A DNA stretch of 64,000 bases from Pseudomonas hefeiensis (GCF_030687835.1 NZ_CP117449.1:4588001-4652000), one strand, 5' to 3'; positions 1-10,226 are shown, numbered from the stretch's first letter. Notes: generated by a model not told the origin, from the sequence alone. Numbers and translations: made by a program.

Positions 1-3000
1 TCGATGAACGCCCGGAAACTGGCAACCCAGCTATTGCAAGCGCTGGGCTGGTTTGGCGGCAGGCCCGGTGAGGATACGGCTTCGGGGATATGCACCAAGT
101 TGCTTGCCAAAGCCATTCGTCTTTGGCTCGCGGATGGGCAAAACGAGAGCCCGGACAGTATCGCCGGTTACCCGTGGCAAAGTTCGTCCAACTGGGGGAA
201 AAGCTATAGGCAGATTCGCGCCGAGTTCGAGGCGCATCTGCTTTCTTCAAAACGCGCCGCGTCAGTGAACGAATCAATTCTGCTCGCGTGTCTCTATCAA
301 CCGCTGTTCCCGCCGCAATTCCAGATTCGCGATATACCGGCGCAACTGCCTTATCGAAGCTCTACCGTCTGGGTAAATTTTGCCCATGGCGTCTATCTTG
401 CTGACGCGATTGATCCGACATTGCTGCAAAGACTGAGTTTCCAGCAACTGGTCGATTTCCCTGGCAGGTACGCCAGTGAAGCCACGGCTGATGATCTGAA
501 ACTGGTCACTCTGACAAGATTGAAACCCATGCTGGAATGGGCCGTGACAAACGGCCTGGTGGTCCATAAGGCCGACGGGCACTACACGACGCAGGACATA
601 CAGAGCGCTGTACAAAAGCTCGATTTCAGCATCGACAGCTTGACCCGGGCGGTCAACTGGCTTGATAGCCGTCCCCCCGAGAGGCTGAACATTGCCAGAC
701 TTAAAATAGCGAAGCTCTTCGCAGACGGCCGGTTCGTCACGGATGGCAGAAAGCTGGTCAAGGAATCCAGCGCTTATACCGCGCCAGCGACTCGGCTCAG
801 CGGCCCCATCGGGAGACTCGCACCCCAGGCCTACACATTCGCGGATGTGTATGCATCCGGACAACTCACTGAGCATAAATGGTTCATCACCAGGCCCGAT
901 GGAAAAGTCGTCACCGATATCTGGTTCAAGATCGATGACGATACGACCCTACAGACTAACTTTGCCGGGCCTGGCTTTACCGCGATTCCCCAGCAGGACA
1001 GAACGCTCCCCGATATCGAGCAGACGTTCAAAACCCATTTTGCCATCTACCTCAGCTTCATCAGAAGGTCCTATCGCACGTTAATCATCCATCTGCTCGC
1101 CTCCCAGCCCCTGGCTGATCGCCAAGCCTTGGAGTACGGCGTGATGAAGGTCTACACCCTCAGAAAAGAAACCACGGGCATTGAAGCAAACAATGAATCC
1201 GAAGATAAGACACTGCCCTTGCGAGCGCGCAACGGCTTCATTCTGGAAGTGACGGCCAACAACAAAACCTCATACTACGAACTCCTCCCACGCGCTGGTG
1301 TGATCCGCCCACGCCCGGATATTCAGCCACACCATATCGGCGCGGAGCGGAAAATCGAGAAGTGGAGAGTCAGCCGTGGCTCAGCCGTGAGTGTGGATGT
1401 TCTTCGCCATAAAACCCTTCCGTTCGATTGGGATGCCCATGTAAAAGGCACCATCCCCGGCGCTCACGAAGAGTGCCAAGCCATTCTGGACCCGCTTGGC
1501 GGCACGTTTGGTGAATCGAATAAAAGCGCCGCCGACCACAGCTTACCGCGGACATTGGAATCGAAAATCGCCCTGGACGTGGCCCGGTACATTTGCGAAA
1601 AGCTGCTGTTCGTTGACGAAAAACAACTCTACGACAGTTGTTATGGCGAAACCGAATTCGACCGTCAAAAGGCCAAGCGTGAAAAAACCCTGGACATCAT
1701 AAAAACGTTTGTGCCCTTCTGGGGCAGTATCGAAGACCTGGTTTCGGGAGACCGTGATCGTCTGGTGAGTGGGGCCTTTGGCCTGTTCACTGACTTTGTT
1801 GCATTCGCCCGGCCCATGGGCAAGTTTGCGTCAGGTTCGCTGAAGTTGGTCAGCACGGCGGGTAAGTTAAGCCTCGACAAAACGCTGCCGGCCTTTGCGG
1901 CGCTAACAGGTAGTTTGCTCAACGCCACCCTGAACCCGCTCGACGGCATTGCGTCGTTGCTACGAGCAGGCAGCCAGAGTGTGTACAGGCTCAGTAAAAG
2001 AGCTTACTTAAGTCTCAAGACGTTGTCCGGGCGCGCCGGCCAGTACGATTTCGTCCAAGGCATGACCCAGGTCACGGACCCGGGCCGCTGGCGGCCACTG
2101 ACAATGAATGACCAATTGAGCACGGTGCGTGGAGTTGACGATGTTCCTGTGCGCAACACCGCAGCCACAGGCAGAGCCGATTACCGTTTGATTGACCCTT
2201 TATCGTCCAGGCCTTACGGCCCCGAGCTGGGCGCTGACGTATCACCGGGCCGCTCCCATTTCAGCACACGGGCCCGAACCGACACCGAGGTCCTCGTCGA
2301 GTTGCCGGAAAATGCCCGAGTACGCGAAGTGCTTGAAATCGATGGCGGCCGCCTCTTTTATGTGGATGACGTTCCCTATCGTTTGAAGGCGGGAACCCTG
2401 CGCCGCATCGGCCACACGGATGACAGTCCACCCTTAAGGAAACTTGCCTGCCGTGTTCGTCGTGCGCCAGATGAGGTGTGCAAAACCGGATATGTAGTGC
2501 CGGACAAACCTGCCGAGCGCCCACCCGCGGGAGAGTTCAGCACTGAGTTAAGCTGGGCCCCCTGGTTTGGTGACGCAACGTTCTATCCCTCTACGCCGAC
2601 GCACCCCAATGATCGCGCCCTGCTCGCCTTCGAAGGAAAAATCTATGAACTCAAGGACGGCAAGCTCAACACCTACAAAGGCAAACCACAATGGATCGGT
2701 CTCTCCAGCAGAGTTCCCATCCCCAAAGAAACAATTGCCGCGACGATAGAGTTTCAAACCGGTTTGTACGCAGGCATCAAAGTCACCGGTTCCGCAGAAA
2801 AAATTGACGATATACATCAAACCGGTGCGCTCATCATTCCCTCGATCGATGAGAACTTCACGTACATATTCACCCGCTTGAACACGGATGACTATTACAT
2901 GACCAGATTGCTCTCCACTGAGAGTGTCGAGTCGCCCCTGAGCCTGAAAAGGCTTGGCCCAAGCGACCTGACTCCCGGCTCTTTGGGAGAAGAGCTACAA

Positions 3001-3909
3001 CGGGTGTACATCGGTTCGTTGAACGCAAACAACGCCGCACGAATCTACGGCAGGGACCAGGTCGAGCGGGCACTGGACAAGATCGATGAAATTTCGATAC
3101 CCATTGGCGCACCCAGCCATCCGCCCGCCAATATGAAGTGGCTGAAAGTCAGTACCTACCCCGCCGAGGCGGTGTTATTTGATCGTCGCACCAGAATGAT
3201 TGTCTCTGATTTGCCTAACGGGGCAGCCGTGTGGCAACCCACCACACAGGCGCCCGAAGCCATACAAAAATCAACCGCGAACATCTTCAATGCACTTTTT
3301 ACCTCGCCGTCCATCGCCGGCCCATCTCAATCAACAACCCGAGCGGTGACCATCAATGACGCCATGCAGGAACTGCAAAAAACCCTTCCCACCAAAAATC
3401 AAAAAAACATAGCTTTTGCCCACGTCATCACGGCATCAGGAAACAACGAAATCTATGTCAGTGTTTCCGGAATCGAGGACTACACCAGGCACTTGCCCCT
3501 GTTCAAATCCCACAGCGGCTATACGCAAGTAGACTTCAAGGAGGCCACTTACTTTAATGTTGATGGCATCAGGAACGCGATTGACCCTGCCGCCCTCACC
3601 CTGAGCGCCGATGGAAAATTGCTCGCTATCCCCCATCTGATGGATGCTCCGGGCACCTCGGACAGGCTCAGTCGAGTGACCTCCGCGGACAGTGAAAGCA
3701 AACTGATTGCCTACATCAGCGAAAAATACCCAAACCCTGAAGATATCAAGTCGATCACGCTTGCCACCACCCTGCCGCCCTGCGAATCCTGCGCGATTGT
3801 CATGAAGGAGTTCGGTCATGAGCGCGGAGCCGATGCACTGAACGTCATATGGGGACAGCGCCGTAAGCGTCCGGCAGCTGAAATGAACGCTTCAACCGAA
3901 TCCGATTAA
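1..3909 (+). CDS. Large toxin-like protein (DUF6543/dermonecrotic-toxin type) with C-terminal deaminase-like domain
   Basis: The frame opens with an ATG at 4, one codon inside the window, so this may be an internal methionine and the gene may start upstream; at least 1301 residues are visible. The N-terminal 250 residues look like the DUF6543 region of large Pseudomonas toxin-like proteins (family recall, not searched). A hydrophobic, glycine/alanine-rich stretch lies near residues 580-660 and could insert in a membrane. The last 120 residues resemble a zinc-dependent nucleic-acid/nucleoside deaminase: D1229-S-E1231 precedes a PPCESC motif with C1260 and C1263, the spacing of the usual (H/C)xE...PCxxC centre. 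The first ligand is Asp instead of His or Cys. No immunity-like gene follows; the next gene is convergent, 10 bp away. The toxin role is inference; the CxxC centre is seen. Confidence 0.7.
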   Translation, partial: SMNARKLATQLLQALGWFGGRPGEDTASGICTKLLAKAIRLWLADGQNESPDSIAGYPWQSSSNWGKSYRQIRAEFEAHLLSSKRAASVNESILLACLYQPLFPPQFQIRDIPAQLPYRSSTVWVNFAHGVYLADAIDPTLLQRLSFQQLVDFPGRYASEATADDLKLVTLTRLKPMLEWAVTNGLVVHKADGHYTTQDIQSAVQKLDFSIDSLTRAVNWLDSRPPERLNIARLKIAKLFADGRFVTDGRKLVKESSAYTAPATRLSGPIGRLAPQAYTFADVYASGQLTEHKWFITRPDGKVVTDIWFKIDDDTTLQTNFAGPGFTAIPQQDRTLPDIEQTFKTHFAIYLSFIRRSYRTLIIHLLASQPLADRQALEYGVMKVYTLRKETTGIEANNESEDKTLPLRARNGFILEVTANNKTSYYELLPRAGVIRPRPDIQPHHIGAERKIEKWRVSRGSAVSVDVLRHKTLPFDWDAHVKGTIPGAHEECQAILDPLGGTFGESNKSAADHSLPRTLESKIALDVARYICEKLLFVDEKQLYDSCYGETEFDRQKAKREKTLDIIKTFVPFWGSIEDLVSGDRDRLVSGAFGLFTDFVAFARPMGKFASGSLKLVSTAGKLSLDKTLPAFAALTGSLLNATLNPLDGIASLLRAGSQSVYRLSKRAYLSLKTLSGRAGQYDFVQGMTQVTDPGRWRPLTMNDQLSTVRGVDDVPVRNTAATGRADYRLIDPLSSRPYGPELGADVSPGRSHFSTRARTDTEVLVELPENARVREVLEIDGGRLFYVDDVPYRLKAGTLRRIGHTDDSPPLRKLACRVRRAPDEVCKTGYVVPDKPAERPPAGEFSTELSWAPWFGDATFYPSTPTHPNDRALLAFEGKIYELKDGKLNTYKGKPQWIGLSSRVPIPKETIAATIEFQTGLYAGIKVTGSAEKIDDIHQTGALIIPSIDENFTYIFTRLNTDDYYMTRLLSTESVESPLSLKRLGPSDLTPGSLGEELQRVYIGSLNANNAARIYGRDQVERALDKIDEISIPIGAPSHPPANMKWLKVSTYPAEAVLFDRRTRMIVSDLPNGAAVWQPTTQAPEAIQKSTANIFNALFTSPSIAGPSQSTTRAVTINDAMQELQKTLPTKNQKNIAFAHVITASGNNEIYVSVSGIEDYTRHLPLFKSHSGYTQVDFKEATYFNVDGIRNAIDPAALTLSADGKLLAIPHLMDAPGTSDRLSRVTSADSESKLIAYISEKYPNPEDIKSITLATTLPPCESCAIVMKEFGHERGADALNVIWGQRRKRPAAEMNASTESD

Positions 3910-3919
3910 CCCCAGGCGA

Positions 3920-5737
3920 TCAATGCTGCTGCAGATGCCCGTAAAGCTTGGCGTATAAACCACCGTCAGCAATCAGTTGCTGATGGTCGCCATCCTCGGC
4001 GATTTGTCCGCCGTCGAACACCAGCACCCGATCGGCCTGCTTCACAGCCGACAAGCGGTGCGCGATGATCAAGGTGGTGCGGTTGCTCAAGAACCGCGCC
4101 AGCGCCTGATGCAGGTTGTACTCGGTGGCGGCGTCCAGCGCGGACGTGGCCTCGTCGAGGATCACGATCTTGGGCTCGGCCAGCACCATTCGGGCAATTG
4201 CCAGACGCTGGCGTTGCCCGCCGGACAGACGCACGCCGGAACGCCCGACGATGCTGTCCAGACCGTTGGGCAGGTTCAGGATCGTATGGTGCAGTTGGGC
4301 GATTTCCAGTGCCTGCCAACAGGCCTCGTCCGTGCGTTCACGACCCATGGTCAGGTTGGCCCGAACCGTGTCGTTGAACAGCGCGGGATGCTGCAGGACT
4401 ACGGCGACATTGTCGCGCACGGTTTCCAGGCCGATTTCCTGCTGAGTCGAACCGCCAAAACGGATGGTCCCGGCCAACGGCGTGTACAGACCCAACAGCA
4501 ACTGCACCAAGGTGCTTTTGCCACCCCCGCTGGCACCGACAATCGCGACTTTTTCACCGGGGGCAATCGACAGGTTCATCTGGTTCAACACCAGCTCGTC
4601 GCCGTAGCCGAAACTCAGCCCCTGAACTTCCATACCCAAGGTATCGCGCCCCTGGAACGGGTTAACACTGCCGATGTATTGCGGTTCGTCGGCACGAGCC
4701 AGCAACTCGTTGATCCGCGACAACGCGCCACCTGCGGCATAAAAGGCGTACTGCAGATTGAGCAGTTGTTCCACCGGTCCGATCATGAACCACAGGTAGC
4801 TGAACACCGCCAGCATCTGGCCGATGGAGAGGTCGGAAAACAGCACAGTGAGCATCGCCGCGGCGCGAAAAATATCGATACCAAACTGAAACAGCAAACC
4901 GCTGGCACGGTTCGAGGCATCGGTTTTCCACTGTGAACTCACTGCGTAATCACGGACCTCTCTGGCGCGCGTCCCCAATCGACCAAGGAAAAAGCCCTGA
5001 CGGTTACCGGCGCGCACCTCCTGGATGGCATCCAGGGTTTCGGTCAGGGCCTGGGTGAAGCGCGAGGTGCTGTCGTTCTCCAGCTTCTTGAGGTGCTTGA
5101 CCCGTTTGCCCAACTGCACGGTGGCGTAGATCACCAACGGGTTGAACAACAGGATCAGCAGCGCCAGTTGCCAGTGCATCCACATCAGAATGCCGGCAGT
5201 GCCCACCAGTGTCAGCATCGCCACGAGGAAACGACTGAGGGTTTCGCCGACGAATTTATCAAGGGTATCCAGGTCGGTGACCAGGTGCGTGGTCACGGTA
5301 CCGCTGCCCAGGCTTTCGTATTCGCCCAGGGAAATACGCTTGAGCCGTTCGATCAACCGGATGCGAATGCGATAGACGATGTCCTTGGCCAGCCTGGCGA
5401 ACAATCGCGCCTGCAGCACGTTGAACAGCAAAGCGCCGCAGCGCAGGGCCAGGGTCACCACCAGCATCAGACCAATATAGCCGGCCGCGCTTTGCCAACC
5501 GGTCGGCAATGCATGGTTCATGACCTTCAATGCCGCATCGCCCTGACCCAGCAGCACTTCGTCCACCAAAAGCGGCAACAGCAGCGGGATCGGTACGCTG
5601 CACAGCGTCGCCAGCACGGCCACGCCGTTGGCGATCCACAGGGCTTTCTTGTGTTTAAGGGCCAGGCGGCGGATTTCTGACCAGCTCAAGCGGTCGACGC
5701 GCTGCGCAGTCGAAGCGTCATCGGCCCGGTCAGGCAC
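3920..5737 (-). CDS. ABC transporter, fused permease/ATPase (MsbA/LapB-like exporter half)
   Basis: This 605-residue half-transporter has six predicted membrane spans in about residues 30-310, then one nucleotide-binding domain. Visible motifs are Walker A GASGGGKST (near residue 400), signature LSGGQRQR, Walker B ILDEATSALD and the H-loop in IIAHRLS. It should act as a homodimer in the inner membrane, exporting a lipid, peptide or drug; the substrate cannot be read from sequence. The start is a GTG at 5737, overlapping the stop of the upstream DsbA-like gene by 8 bp; there is no earlier in-frame ATG near, and the overlap implies translational coupling. It converges on the toxin-like gene. 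Confidence 0.9.
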   Translation of the reverse strand: MPDRADDASTAQRVDRLSWSEIRRLALKHKKALWIANGVAVLATLCSVPIPLLLPLLVDEVLLGQGDAALKVMNHALPTGWQSAAGYIGLMLVVTLALRCGALLFNVLQARLFARLAKDIVYRIRIRLIERLKRISLGEYESLGSGTVTTHLVTDLDTLDKFVGETLSRFLVAMLTLVGTAGILMWMHWQLALLILLFNPLVIYATVQLGKRVKHLKKLENDSTSRFTQALTETLDAIQEVRAGNRQGFFLGRLGTRAREVRDYAVSSQWKTDASNRASGLLFQFGIDIFRAAAMLTVLFSDLSIGQMLAVFSYLWFMIGPVEQLLNLQYAFYAAGGALSRINELLARADEPQYIGSVNPFQGRDTLGMEVQGLSFGYGDELVLNQMNLSIAPGEKVAIVGASGGGKSTLVQLLLGLYTPLAGTIRFGGSTQQEIGLETVRDNVAVVLQHPALFNDTVRANLTMGRERTDEACWQALEIAQLHHTILNLPNGLDSIVGRSGVRLSGGQRQRLAIARMVLAEPKIVILDEATSALDAATEYNLHQALARFLSNRTTLIIAHRLSAVKQADRVLVFDGGQIAEDGDHQQLIADGGLYAKLYGHLQQH

Positions 5738-6365
5738 AGGCTGCGCGCTCCAGCCAACGGCCCAGCAGTGGAGACAACTGGCTCAAGGGCTGGTAGCCGT
5801 TGGTGAGCAAGGCCAACTGACCGTCACGCTCGGCCAACAGCGTAGGGAAACCAGCGATACCAAGATCCTGCACCCAGGTGAAATCCGCGGCAGTGGCCGC
5901 ATGTTGCTCGGCGCGGTCAAATGCTGCGGCGAACTCGATACGTGGCAGCCCGGCCTGTTCAGCCAGCTCCACCAGGACGCTGGCGTGGGTCACATCACGA
6001 CCTTCGACATAAAACGCCTGCTGGATCAGCTTCAACAGCTTCCAGGCCAGCTCCGGCGCCAGGCCGCGGGCCGTCACCACCGCCCGGCAGGCCGGTTCAG
6101 TGTCATAGACAAAACCGTCTGGCAACGCACCTTCAAGCTTGAACGTCTGGCCGGTGGCCTGGGTGACGGCCTGCCAATGCTCAAGGATGTAACGTCGGGT
6201 GGTCGGTTCCAGGGCCGAACCGCTGCCGGTGCGCAAACCGCCCACCACCAGGTGCAGTTCTACCCCGGCGGCCTGCGCCTGCTCGACCAGTGCCTGGGCG
6301 ACCGGCGCAAAACCCCAGCACCAGGAACACATCGGGTCCATCACATAGAGCAAGCGTGGCGCCAT
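5730..6365 (-). CDS. DsbA-family (FrnE-like) thioredoxin-fold protein
   Basis: A 211-residue protein with a thioredoxin-fold redox motif C13-S-W-C16 close to the N-terminus (MDPMCSWCWGF), followed by the helical insertion typical of the DsbA/2-hydroxychromene isomerase superfamily and a cis-Pro segment (AGFPTLL) near residue 170. There is no signal peptide, so a cytosolic role is expected, unlike classical DsbA. It sits 3 bp downstream of trhO and overlaps the ABC transporter, so the three probably form one transcript. The physiological partner is unknown. Confidence 0.85.
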   Translation of the reverse strand: MAPRLLYVMDPMCSWCWGFAPVAQALVEQAQAAGVELHLVVGGLRTGSGSALEPTTRRYILEHWQAVTQATGQTFKLEGALPDGFVYDTEPACRAVVTARGLAPELAWKLLKLIQQAFYVEGRDVTHASVLVELAEQAGLPRIEFAAAFDRAEQHAATAADFTWVQDLGIAGFPTLLAERDGQLALLTNGYQPLSQLSPLLGRWLERAACA

Positions 6366-6368
6366 GGT

Positions 6369-7310
6369 TCAAGCCTCGGAAGGTGATTGCTTATAGTTGT
6401 AGCCGATCGGGTGCGGCATGTTGCGGGCCTTGGCCAGTTCGATCTGCTTTTGCCGGTCGATGGCGCTACGACGGGTCTTCTCGCTCAGCTTATCCCAGCA
6501 ATGCGGGCAACTGATGCCTGGCGCGTAGTGTTCCGAAGCGCGGTCTTCTACGCTCACGGGTGTACGACAGGCATGACATTGATCGTAGTCGCCTTCGCTA
6601 AGGTCATGGCGGACGGTCACGCGGTTATCGAACACGAAGCAGTCGCCGCGCCATTTGGTCTGTTCCTGAGGCACCTCTTCAAGGTATTTCAGGATGCCAC
6701 CCTTGAGGTGATAGACCTCGTCGAAGCCCTGGCCGAGCATGTAGCTGGAGGCTTTCTCGCAGCGAATGCCACCGGTGCAGAACATCGCGACTTTCTTGTG
6801 CCTGGCCGGGTCGAAGTTGGCTTTGATGTACTCGGGGAACTCGCGAAAACTGGTGGTCTTGGGATCGACCGCGCCTTCGAAGGTGCCGATGGACACTTCG
6901 TAGTCGTTGCGAGTGTCGATCAACAAGACCTCCGGGTCGCTGATCAGCGCGTTCCAGTCTTGCGGTTCGACATAAGTGCCAACCTGCTTGTTGGGGTCCA
7001 CGCCTTCGACGCCAAGGGTGACGATTTCCTTCTTGAGCTTGACTTTGGTGCGGTAGAACGGCTGCTCATCGCAGTACGACTCCTTGTGATCGATGTCGAT
7101 CATGCGCGGGTCGTTCTTGAGCCAGGCCAGCAATCCGTCGATACCTTCGCGGGTGCCGGAAACGGTGCCGTTGATGCCTTCTTCGGCGATCAGCAGCGTG
7201 CCTTTGATGCCGTTGTCGAGCATGGCCTTGAGCAATGGCTCGCGCAGCTCGACGTAATCTTCCAGGGTGACGAACTTATACAGTGCCGCCACGACAATGG
7301 ATGGTGTCAT
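6369..7310 (-). CDS. trhO: tRNA uridine(34) hydroxylase, rhodanese domain (TrhO/YceA, UPF0176)
   Basis: A 313-residue member of the TrhO family, which makes 5-hydroxyuridine at the wobble position of tRNA. An N-terminal ferredoxin-like domain (about 1-100) is followed by a rhodanese domain (about 120-220) whose active-site loop is visible as [12 protein letters not shown] with C178 and C183. The C-terminus holds a four-cysteine cluster (CHAC...CPHC) that could bind metal. Length matches the family. It heads a minus-strand group with the DsbA-like protein and the ABC exporter. Confidence 0.93.
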   Translation of the reverse strand: MTPSIVVAALYKFVTLEDYVELREPLLKAMLDNGIKGTLLIAEEGINGTVSGTREGIDGLLAWLKNDPRMIDIDHKESYCDEQPFYRTKVKLKKEIVTLGVEGVDPNKQVGTYVEPQDWNALISDPEVLLIDTRNDYEVSIGTFEGAVDPKTTSFREFPEYIKANFDPARHKKVAMFCTGGIRCEKASSYMLGQGFDEVYHLKGGILKYLEEVPQEQTKWRGDCFVFDNRVTVRHDLSEGDYDQCHACRTPVSVEDRASEHYAPGISCPHCWDKLSEKTRRSAIDRQKQIELAKARNMPHPIGYNYKQSPSEA

Positions 7311-7363
7311 GGGTATTTCTCCAGGTGGCTACCCTCGCAAAGGGTGAACCGGATGCGAAAAAA

Positions 7364-7385
7364 AACGCGCCCTGTGAGGCGCGTT
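7364..7385 (-). terminator. Rho-independent terminator downstream of bolA
   Basis: Stem AACGCGCC (7364-7371), loop of six, GGCGCGTT (7378-7385); read on the minus strand it is followed by a run of T (7358-7365 is all A on the plus strand). It lies after bolA and before trhO in the direction of transcription, so it should end bolA transcripts. Confidence 0.8.
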
Positions 7386-7457
7386 GCCGATTCTAACAAA
7401 AAACAGGGGGGGTGCAGACAGCGATTACTGTGGGCACAGTGCTGCGAAGATCACTCT

Positions 7458-7629
7458 GTGGGAGCAAAGCTTGCTCGCGATGCAGGCACCTCGATTTCTG
7501 AGAGACCGCGTCAACTTTATCGCGAGCAAGCTTTGCTCCCACAGCGCTTTGCCCCCACAGCAAGCTTTGCTTCCACAGCAAGCTTTGCTCCCACAGCGCC
7601 TTGTTCCACAGTCAGCTTCGCTCCTACAG
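7458..7629. repeat. REPIN-like palindrome followed by a decayed ladder of REP heads
   Basis: A head GTGGGAGCAAAGCTTGCTCG at 7458 and its inverted partner ending at 7542 form a REP doublet. From 7543 to 7629 the right half is repeated about five times as ~15-20 bp units of the type AGCAAGCTTTGCTCCCAC, with increasing divergence. The 7311-7658 gap holds nothing else except the terminator; no gene is seen. Confidence 0.85.
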
Positions 7630-7658
7630 ATTCAGGCTTTGCCCCCCAAGAAGTCCAG

Positions 7659-7958
7659 TCAGTGCTTGCTGCCACCGGCACAGGTCGGCGAAGCCGGGGC
7701 TGTATCGATCTGCGCCCATTCCTCGGGGGTATAGGTGTGCAGCGCCAACGCATGGAACTCGCCCATCAGCTCGCCCAGCGTGCCGTAGACCTTCTGATGA
7801 CGCTTGACGCGATTGAGCCCCTCGAACTGGTGGCTGACCACCACGGCCTTGAAATGGGTCTGTAGCCCACGACTGTGCATGTGACTTTCGTCCAGCACTT
7901 GCAGGTGCTCGGGCTGCAACAGCCCGAGCGTCGATTCGATGCGTTGTTGCATGCTCAT
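7659..7958 (-). CDS. bolA: BolA family protein
   Basis: This 99-residue protein has the BolA fold signature: helix [18 protein letters not shown], then [27 protein letters not shown] with the conserved V-x-RH segment. BolA proteins act with monothiol glutaredoxins in Fe-S/iron handling and also affect cell shape and stress genes. The C-terminal tail (THTYTPEEW...) is as in Pseudomonas BolA. It lies 12 bp downstream of the DUF2059 gene and is followed by the terminator at 7364-7385. Confidence 0.9.
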   Translation of the reverse strand: MSMQQRIESTLGLLQPEHLQVLDESHMHSRGLQTHFKAVVVSHQFEGLNRVKRHQKVYGTLGELMGEFHALALHTYTPEEWAQIDTAPASPTCAGGSKH

Positions 7959-7970
7959 ACCGGGCTCCGC

Positions 7971-8489
7971 TTACGGCTTTTTCTTGGCAGGTGCGGCTTT
8001 TGGCTCAAGCTCGGCGGTCATGTCCGCCAGCAGCTTGTTGACCACCGGCACCGCGCTTTCCAGCTTGGCCTGGGTCAACTGGGCCGATTGCTGGGTCAGT
8101 TGAGGCATTTTCTCCAGGACTTTCTTGCCCAGGGGCGAGCGGTAGAAGGACACCAGCTCCTTGAGTTCCGGCTCGCTGAAGTTGGAGGTATAGAGCTTGA
8201 CCATGTCCGGCTTGAGCTTCTTCCAGCCGATAGCCTGGTCCAGCGCGGCGTTGGCCTTGGCCTGGTAGGTTTCGAGGGTGGCTTTCTTCGACTCGGGGGC
8301 CTTGGTCTGTTCAAAGCGCTGGGCAAACATCTGCTGCACTTGCATGTACACCGGGGTACCCAGTTTGTCGGCGTGCGCCAGGGTCAGGAACTCTTCGGCA
8401 CTGGCGTTGTGGCTGGCGGTATCGGCAAAAACAGGACCGCTGGCACACACCAGAGCAACTGCGGTACAGATGGCACGAAGACGGGTCAT
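7971..8489 (-). CDS. Exported DUF2059 protein
   Basis: I chose the ATG at 8489, which has AAGGAAA six bases upstream and gives a normal signal peptide (MTRLRAICTAVALVCASGPVFA, cleavage near 22-23); a longer frame to 8525 lacks this logic. The mature part is all-helical and carries the DUF2059 segment (LKELVSFYRSPLGKKVLEKMPQL). The C-terminus ends in a lysine/alanine-rich tail. Periplasmic location is expected; function is unknown. It is immediately upstream of bolA and divergent from fumC. Confidence 0.85.
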   Translation of the reverse strand: MTRLRAICTAVALVCASGPVFADTASHNASAEEFLTLAHADKLGTPVYMQVQQMFAQRFEQTKAPESKKATLETYQAKANAALDQAIGWKKLKPDMVKLYTSNFSEPELKELVSFYRSPLGKKVLEKMPQLTQQSAQLTQAKLESAVPVVNKLLADMTAELEPKAAPAKKKP

Positions 8490-8679
8490 CGAGTTTCCTT
8501 TTCTACTGGCGAGGTAAAACCCCAAGGGCGATCATTCTGCGCCTAATAAACGCCGGCCCTCAACCCCATTACTCTGCGCGTCCGATTGACGGGCCGGACC
8601 GATTGAAAAACGATTGAGGGAACCCGTGTCGCCCTTCAGGGCCTAAACTGCGCATTCAGACCTACAGGAGTTTGACCCG

Positions 8680-10074
8680 ATGAGCCGTATCGAAACCGAC
8701 AGCCTTGGCCAGGTTGAAGTCCCGGATGAAGCCTACTGGGGCGCCCAGACGCAGCGCTCCATGATCAACTTTGCCATTGGCAACGAACGCATGCCGCTGT
8801 CGGTGCTGCACGCCCTGGCGCTGATCAAGAAAGCCGCCGCGCGGGTCAATGACCGCAATGGCGACTTGCCCGCCGACATCGCGCGCCTGATCGAACAGGC
8901 CGCCGACGAAGTCCTGGCCGGCCAGCATGACGACCAATTCCCGCTGGTGGTCTGGCAGACCGGCAGCGGAACCCAGAGCAACATGAACGCCAACGAAGTG
9001 ATCGCCGGACGCGCCAATGAGCTGGCGGGCAATCCGCGCGGCGGCAAGAGCCCGGTACACCCGAACGATCACGTCAATCGCTCCCAGAGCTCCAACGACT
9101 GTTTCCCTACCGCCATGCACATCGCCGCCGTCCAGGCTGTCCATCAGCAATTGCTGCCAGCGATCGCCGAGTTGTCCGGCGCACTGGCGGAACTGGCGGC
9201 GCGCCACATGAAACTGGTCAAGACTGGTCGCACCCACATGATGGATGCCACGCCGATCACCTTCGGCCAGGAACTGTCGGCCTTCATCGCCCAACTCGAT
9301 TACGCCGAACGGGCGATCCGCGCGGCGCTGCCGGCGGTTTGCGAGCTTGCCCAGGGCGGCACAGCAGTAGGCACCGGGCTCAATTCGCCCCATGGTTTCG
9401 GCGAAGCGATTGCCGCTGAACTGGCGGCGCTGTCCGGCCTGCCATTCGTCACCGCGCCAAACAAGTTCGCGGCGTTGGCTGGCCATGAGCCCCTGACCAC
9501 GTTGTCCGGCGCACTGAAAACCCTGGCCGTGACCCTGATGAAGATTGCCAATGACCTGCGCCTGCTGGGTTCCGGGCCACGCGCAGGGTTCGCCGAAGTG
9601 AAACTGCCGGCCAATGAACCCGGCAGTTCCATCATGCCTGGCAAGGTCAACCCGACCCAGTGCGAAGCCTTGTCGATGCTGGCCTGCCAGGTCATGGGCA
9701 ATGACGTGACCATCGGTTTCGCCGCCAGCCAGGGCCATTTGCAACTGAACGTGTTCAAGCCGGTGATCATTCACAACCTGCTGCAATCGATCCGGCTGCT
9801 GGCCGATGGCTGCAGCAATTTCCAGCAGCACTGCATCGCCGGGCTCGAGCCGGATGCCGAGCAGATGGCAGCGCACCTGGAACGTGGCTTGATGTTGGTC
9901 ACCGCCCTGAACCCACACATCGGCTACGACAAATCCGCCGAAATCGCCAAGAAAGCCTACGGCGAAGGGCTGACCCTGCGCGAAGCGGCCTTGCAGTTGG
10001 GGTATCTGACCGATGAAGAGTTCGATGCCTGGGTGCGGCCGGAGAATATGCTGGAGGCGGGTAGCCAGGGCTGA
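8680..10074 (+). CDS. fumC: Fumarate hydratase, class II
   Basis: A 464-residue class II fumarase: interconverts fumarate and malate in the TCA cycle without an Fe-S cluster. Visible family signatures are the N-terminal [34 protein letters not shown] and the catalytic loop [11 protein letters not shown] with the SS pair at residues 316-317. Start ATG 8680 is preceded by CAGGAG. It is a lone gene with REP palindromes immediately downstream. In pseudomonads fumC is often induced when iron is short or superoxide is high; no such control site was identified here. Confidence 0.97.
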   Translation: MSRIETDSLGQVEVPDEAYWGAQTQRSMINFAIGNERMPLSVLHALALIKKAAARVNDRNGDLPADIARLIEQAADEVLAGQHDDQFPLVVWQTGSGTQSNMNANEVIAGRANELAGNPRGGKSPVHPNDHVNRSQSSNDCFPTAMHIAAVQAVHQQLLPAIAELSGALAELAARHMKLVKTGRTHMMDATPITFGQELSAFIAQLDYAERAIRAALPAVCELAQGGTAVGTGLNSPHGFGEAIAAELAALSGLPFVTAPNKFAALAGHEPLTTLSGALKTLAVTLMKIANDLRLLGSGPRAGFAEVKLPANEPGSSIMPGKVNPTQCEALSMLACQVMGNDVTIGFAASQGHLQLNVFKPVIIHNLLQSIRLLADGCSNFQQHCIAGLEPDAEQMAAHLERGLMLVTALNPHIGYDKSAEIAKKAYGEGLTLREAALQLGYLTDEEFDAWVRPENMLEAGSQG

Positions 10075-10122
10075 GATGTGTGCTTCGTTGGGCGCAAAGA
10101 GTGCGCTCAACACAGCCCCCCT

Positions 10123-10210
10123 GTGGGAGCGAGCCTGCTCGCGATGTGGCCGGTCGGCTCGACATCATTATCGACTACCAGGCCGCTATCGCGAGCAGGC
10201 TCGCTCCCAC
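10123..10210. repeat. REPIN (inverted REP pair)
   Basis: GTGGGAGCGAGCCTGCTCGC at 10123 and the inverse ending CTCGCTCCCAC at 10210 flank a 40-bp spacer. It sits between the convergent fumC and EamA genes and may slow transcription from both. Confidence 0.9.
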
Positions 10211-10226
10211 AAAAGAGGTGTGCAGT

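Noticed and set aside
6387..7865. 492-codon frame across trhO, the REP region and bolA
   Set aside because: Runs antisense through two real genes and a repeat; no start context.
8662..10113. 483-codon frame opposite fumC
   Set aside because: A GC-rich antisense shadow: fumC has full family motifs, the antisense has none.
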